Shown: piece by piece, positions 6,667 to 9,432 of the stretch
Layout of the letters: each line of letters opens with the position of its first letter
How positions within the stretch are numbered: position 1 is the first letter of the stretch
Assembly (NCBI GenBank): GCA_026391515.1
Contig: JAPLEC010000262.1
Span: forward strand, 1-9,432
Length of the DNA stretch: 9,432 bases
Source: Bacteroidia bacterium
GTDB lineage: Bacteria > Bacteroidota > Bacteroidia > Bacteroidales > VadinHA17
Reading direction: 5' to 3'
Notes under the pieces: model-generated
Seen by the model: only the letters and a program-made list of their open reading frames with translations
What the model was told of the DNA's origin: nothing
Databases searched by the model: none
Made by a program: the position numbers and the translations under genes

Positions 6667-6689
6667 GGCACCGATTGCAAATCGGTGCC
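6667..6689. repeat. Perfect hairpin, unit 3 of the palindrome cluster, just after ftsZ
   Basis: Arms 6667-6676 (GGCACCGATT) and 6680-6689 (AATCGGTGCC) are exactly complementary around a GCA loop. On the minus strand it begins 24 nt after the ftsZ stop, and no U-run follows, so it is not a standard intrinsic terminator. It could still stabilise the 3' end of an ftsZ transcript. Confidence 0.75.
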
Positions 6690-6712
6690 AGCAAACCCAT
6701 AAGGGGGTGGTT

Positions 6713-8197
6713 TTAATCTACATTATCATTCAGATATGCATTGTTCTCCCTTAATACCGGACCATCTTCATCATCTGACGTAAGGGTGAACTTTGACGGC
6801 TTACTCTCAGAAGCCTTATCCTGGGAAGCCAGTGACATATTTCGCCGTATATAAGCAGGTACGTCCTCAAACGTATCGATATTTTCTTTCATTGTCTTAT
6901 TGGACAATCCTTCCTTCTTCAGGATATCCTGGATATGTTTGACTTTCCGCAGTGTTGCTTCAGTCTTTTCCTGTTCATCATTATCAGGATCATTGCTTCT
7001 ATCCTTCATAATATTTATCTCTTCACTGCAACCAGGTCCAAAATCGATAGTGCCCTGCGATTCCTCTTCAAAATCAGCTATTATAGATTTACGTCCTTTC
7101 TCATGGACACTAAAACTTTCTTCATGTCGCTCCGGAATAGGTCGTGGAGGAACAATATTGTTGTTCGTCAATATCTCTACCGTTTTGGGCTTTTTGTGCT
7201 TGTACGGAGTGAAAATAGAGTTGGCTTCAAATCCGGTGGCAATAACCGTGACACTTATATTTTCACCGAGAGTTTCATCCTGAGATAATCCCCTGATTAT
7301 CAATGCATCGTCAGAAGCAGCATCGTACATGTAATCTGTAATTTCGCCAAGCTCATCCATGGTAAGCTCATATTCTCCGTTTCCGGAAGAAATATTTATA
7401 AGAATGCTTTTTGCTCCGGTAATGTCGTTAGAATTAAGAAGCGGTGAAGCAAGAGCATTCTCAATAGCATGTATCGCCCTGTTCTCGCCGGCAGCCATTC
7501 CCATACCCATGATAGCAACTCCCGAGTCTTTCATTACAGTTTCGACATCAGCAAAATCGACATTTATATAGCCTGTCACTGTAATTATTTCAGCAATACC
7601 TTTTACTGCAGTCGTAAGAACGTCATCAGCTTTGGCAAATGCAGTTGAGACCCCCTGGTTTCCGTAGATCTCTCTGAGTTTTTCGTTGTTGATCACCAGC
7701 AGCGAATCGACATGATCCTTGAGATCAGTGATACCGTCGATAGCGTATCTGATACGCACCTTCCCTTCCGATTTAAAAGGAATAGTCACTACAGCAATTG
7801 TCAGAAGTCCGGCCTCCCTGCATGCTTTTGCAATTACAGGTATTGCACCTGTCCCGGTGCCTCCTCCCATACCCGTTGTGATGAAAACCATCCGGGTGTT
7901 GCCTGCAAGAGCATTCATCACCTCTTCGATGTTTTCGAGAGCAGCTTTTTTACCTTTTGCCGGCTGACTGCCTGCACCCATACCTTCAGTCAGTGATTCA
8001 CCGATCTGAACCTTAATTGGAACAGGGCTCTTTGCAAGAGCCTGATGATCGGTGTTACATACTATAAAATTCACATCCCTGATACCTTTTTCAAACATGT
8101 GGTTGACAGCATTATTTCCACCGCCGCCAATACCAAGGACCTTAATTATCGACGATCTTTCCACAGGCAGATCAAAATTCATTATATCGTCTGGCAT
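6713..8197 (-). CDS. ftsZ: Cell division protein FtsZ
   Basis: 494 residues. FtsZ is the tubulin-like GTPase that polymerises into the division ring at midcell. The N-terminal GTPase domain shows VLGIGGGGNNAVNHM (20-34), the tubulin signature GGGTGTG (111-117) and the T7 synergy loop NVDFADVETVM (212-222) with the catalytic Asp214 and Asp217. The globular core ends near residue 330. An acidic, low-complexity linker follows, then a conserved-tail-like motif EDVPAYIRRN (444-453), comparable to the FtsA-binding peptide of other bacteria. Another 41 residues end in ENNAYLNDNVD. The ATG at 8195-8197 gives MPDDIMNFDLPVERSS; a second ATG five codons in is possible but less like relatives. The gene follows ftsA by 65 bp on the same strand, the usual order, and is probably co-transcribed with it. 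Confidence 0.98.
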   Translation of the reverse strand: MPDDIMNFDLPVERSSIIKVLGIGGGGNNAVNHMFEKGIRDVNFIVCNTDHQALAKSPVPIKVQIGESLTEGMGAGSQPAKGKKAALENIEEVMNALAGNTRMVFITTGMGGGTGTGAIPVIAKACREAGLLTIAVVTIPFKSEGKVRIRYAIDGITDLKDHVDSLLVINNEKLREIYGNQGVSTAFAKADDVLTTAVKGIAEIITVTGYINVDFADVETVMKDSGVAIMGMGMAAGENRAIHAIENALASPLLNSNDITGAKSILINISSGNGEYELTMDELGEITDYMYDAASDDALIIRGLSQDETLGENISVTVIATGFEANSIFTPYKHKKPKTVEILTNNNIVPPRPIPERHEESFSVHEKGRKSIIADFEEESQGTIDFGPGCSEEINIMKDRSNDPDNDEQEKTEATLRKVKHIQDILKKEGLSNKTMKENIDTFEDVPAYIRRNMSLASQDKASESKPSKFTLTSDDEDGPVLRENNAYLNDNVD

Positions 8198-8262
8198 AGT
8201 GTTATTTTTTAAAATTGTTTATGAACAGCAAATTCTATCTCGTAAACCATATTTAACATTTA

Positions 8263-9432
8263 TCAGTTAATTGTCTGATCTTCAACCTCAAACATTTTAG
8301 ACATCATCATTTTTATCTTATCTGTCAGGGAAGTTTTTGGCTCTTCCTGATATTCAGGATCCATGTCGTTTACTTCTGCTTCTTCCTTTTCAACAACTTC
8401 GATCCGTGGCGGCCTGACAAATTCTTCCTGTCGTCCTGCACTGAATGATTTCTTATATGTTTCGATATAATCAAATCCGCGCATTATAAGACCTACACTT
8501 GTAGCATACATAGGCTGGTTGATTTCATTTTTGCTGGTTCCTGCAAGATGTTCATTTGGAAATCCTATTCTTACATCCATTGCGGTTTTGAATTTCATCA
8601 GCTGGGGTAGATGTTTCAGCATTGCTCCTCCGCCGGTAATTACAACGCCTGCTGCAAGCTTATCTGCGTATCCGGAGTTCTGTATTTCAAAACTGACAAA
8701 ATCGATTATCTCTTCCATCCTCGACTGGATTATATATGCAAGACTTCTGAAAGAGATCTCCTTGGGCTCTCTGCCGCTTATTCCCGGAATAGAAACTACT
8801 TTATCTTCGGGTGCAATATCTCCAAGTGCTGAACCATACTGTATTTTAAGCTGCTCGGCATGCCGCTGAAGTATTGCACATCCCTCCTTAATATCTTTTG
8901 TTACAACATTTCCTCCTAGCGGAATCACTGCAGTATGCCTGATGATATTATCGTAATAGACGGCAACATCAGTTGTTCCGCCACCGATATCAACAAGGAC
9001 AACCCCAGCTTCTTTTTCATCTTCAGTCAAAACGGCGTCTGATGATGCAAGGGGTTCGAGTATCATATCCTTGACAGAAAGATTTGCCTTTCGGATACAT
9101 TTTTCAATGTTTTTAGCAGCAGCTACCTGCCCGATAACTATATGAAAATTAGCTTCAAGCCTTCTCCCGCACATCCCGATCGGGCTTTTCACTCCGGTTT
9201 CATTGTCAACAATAAAGTTCTGAGGGATTACATGGATTATTTCCTCTCCGATATCGATATGTATTTTATGCATATCCTCAATGAGCCTGAAAACCTCTTC
9301 TTTCTTTATTTCATCCTCGTATGCATCGCGCATAATATACCCTCTGTTCTTCATGCTTTTTATGTGCTGACCTGCAATTCCGACGAATACTTCAGAGAAC
9401 AGGATGCCTGATCTTTTTTGCACATCATCCAC
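8263..9432 (-). CDS. ftsA: Cell division protein FtsA (N-terminus beyond the window edge)
   Basis: The visible 390 codons are the larger C-terminal part; the frame is still open at base 9432, and roughly 50-60 N-terminal residues, including the first phosphate loop, are missing. The GTG at the edge (9430-9432) is just an internal Val codon. FtsA is an actin-like ATPase that tethers FtsZ to the inner membrane and recruits later divisome proteins. Visible blocks (numbered in the fragment) are the family sequence VQKRSGILFSEVFVGIAGQHI (split here only for reference, 4-24), the 1C/SHS2 region (about 45-120), the phosphate-2 motif VDIGGGTTDVAVY (147-159) and the adenosine motif GVVITGGGAML (262-272). 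The C-terminal SLTDKIKMMMSKMFE (368-382) is an amphipathic helix suited to membrane targeting, after a variable acidic linker. The TGA is at 8263-8265. Confidence 0.97.
   Translation of the reverse strand: MDDVQKRSGILFSEVFVGIAGQHIKSMKNRGYIMRDAYEDEIKKEEVFRLIEDMHKIHIDIGEEIIHVIPQNFIVDNETGVKSPIGMCGRRLEANFHIVIGQVAAAKNIEKCIRKANLSVKDMILEPLASSDAVLTEDEKEAGVVLVDIGGGTTDVAVYYDNIIRHTAVIPLGGNVVTKDIKEGCAILQRHAEQLKIQYGSALGDIAPEDKVVSIPGISGREPKEISFRSLAYIIQSRMEEIIDFVSFEIQNSGYADKLAAGVVITGGGAMLKHLPQLMKFKTAMDVRIGFPNEHLAGTSKNEINQPMYATSVGLIMRGFDYIETYKKSFSAGRQEEFVRPPRIEVVEKEEAEVNDMDPEYQEEPKTSLTDKIKMMMSKMFEVEDQTIN

Noticed and set aside
6579..6689. CRISPR array
   Set aside because: Only three short palindromes with diverged arms and unequal spacing; no identical repeats with unique spacers and no cas genes.
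6935..7288. Plus-strand open frames over ftsZ (for example 6900-7283, 6935-7288, 7712-7996)
   Set aside because: They are antisense to a full-length, clearly conserved ftsZ, have no recognisable protein features and lack promoters or start signals of their own.
8519..8869. Plus-strand open frames over ftsA (8519-8869, 8611-8832, 9142-9411)
   Set aside because: Antisense shadows of a conserved gene with no independent support.

Overview
The window reads as an ordinary chromosomal stretch of a Bacteroidota bacterium, most likely Bacteroidales or a close relative. Evidence: FtsZ has a long acidic tail with an internal VPAY motif and a terminal NDNVD, a Bacteroidota-type layout. There is a Bacteroidota-specific putative porin with an LSAQ signal-peptidase site. 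TAnnTTTG -7 promoter boxes replace Shine-Dalgarno/sigma70 patterns. The base composition is AT-leaning, and short palindromic repeats of the kind scattered through Bacteroidota genomes sit between genes. No CRISPR array, tRNA, rRNA, transposase or phage gene is visible.

Layout, left to right. Bases 1-78 hold the last 25 codons of a cysteine-synthase-type PLP enzyme (+). A DUF1343/NamZ-type exo-muramidase (-, 108-1289) converges on it. A 400-bp divergent intergenic region (1290-1689) carries a composite palindromic element whose core is a perfect 20-bp-arm hairpin. A LolC/LolE-type ABC permease gene (+, 1690-3062) follows. It is frameshifted near 2020 and carries an extra in-frame 141-bp segment bounded by diverged direct repeats. 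An MltF-type membrane-bound lytic transglycosylase (-, 3094-4566) converges on it. Then come a putative outer-membrane beta-barrel porin (-, 4630-6546), a 166-bp gap with three related small hairpins, ftsZ (-, 6713-8197) and the C-terminal 390 codons of ftsA (-, 8263 to beyond the window edge).

FtsA and FtsZ form the classical division pair: FtsA anchors FtsZ polymers to the membrane. NamZ-like and MltF-like proteins both act on peptidoglycan or its fragments, and the LolC/E-type permease and the porin concern the outer membrane, so the window has a cell-envelope flavour. Apart from ftsA-ftsZ, though, spacing and orientation do not show a single operon.

I see no convincing new multi-gene system. 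The points most worth a second look are the damaged permease gene (two independent lesions, one with a palindrome inside an in-frame insert) and the two intergenic palindromic repeat clusters.
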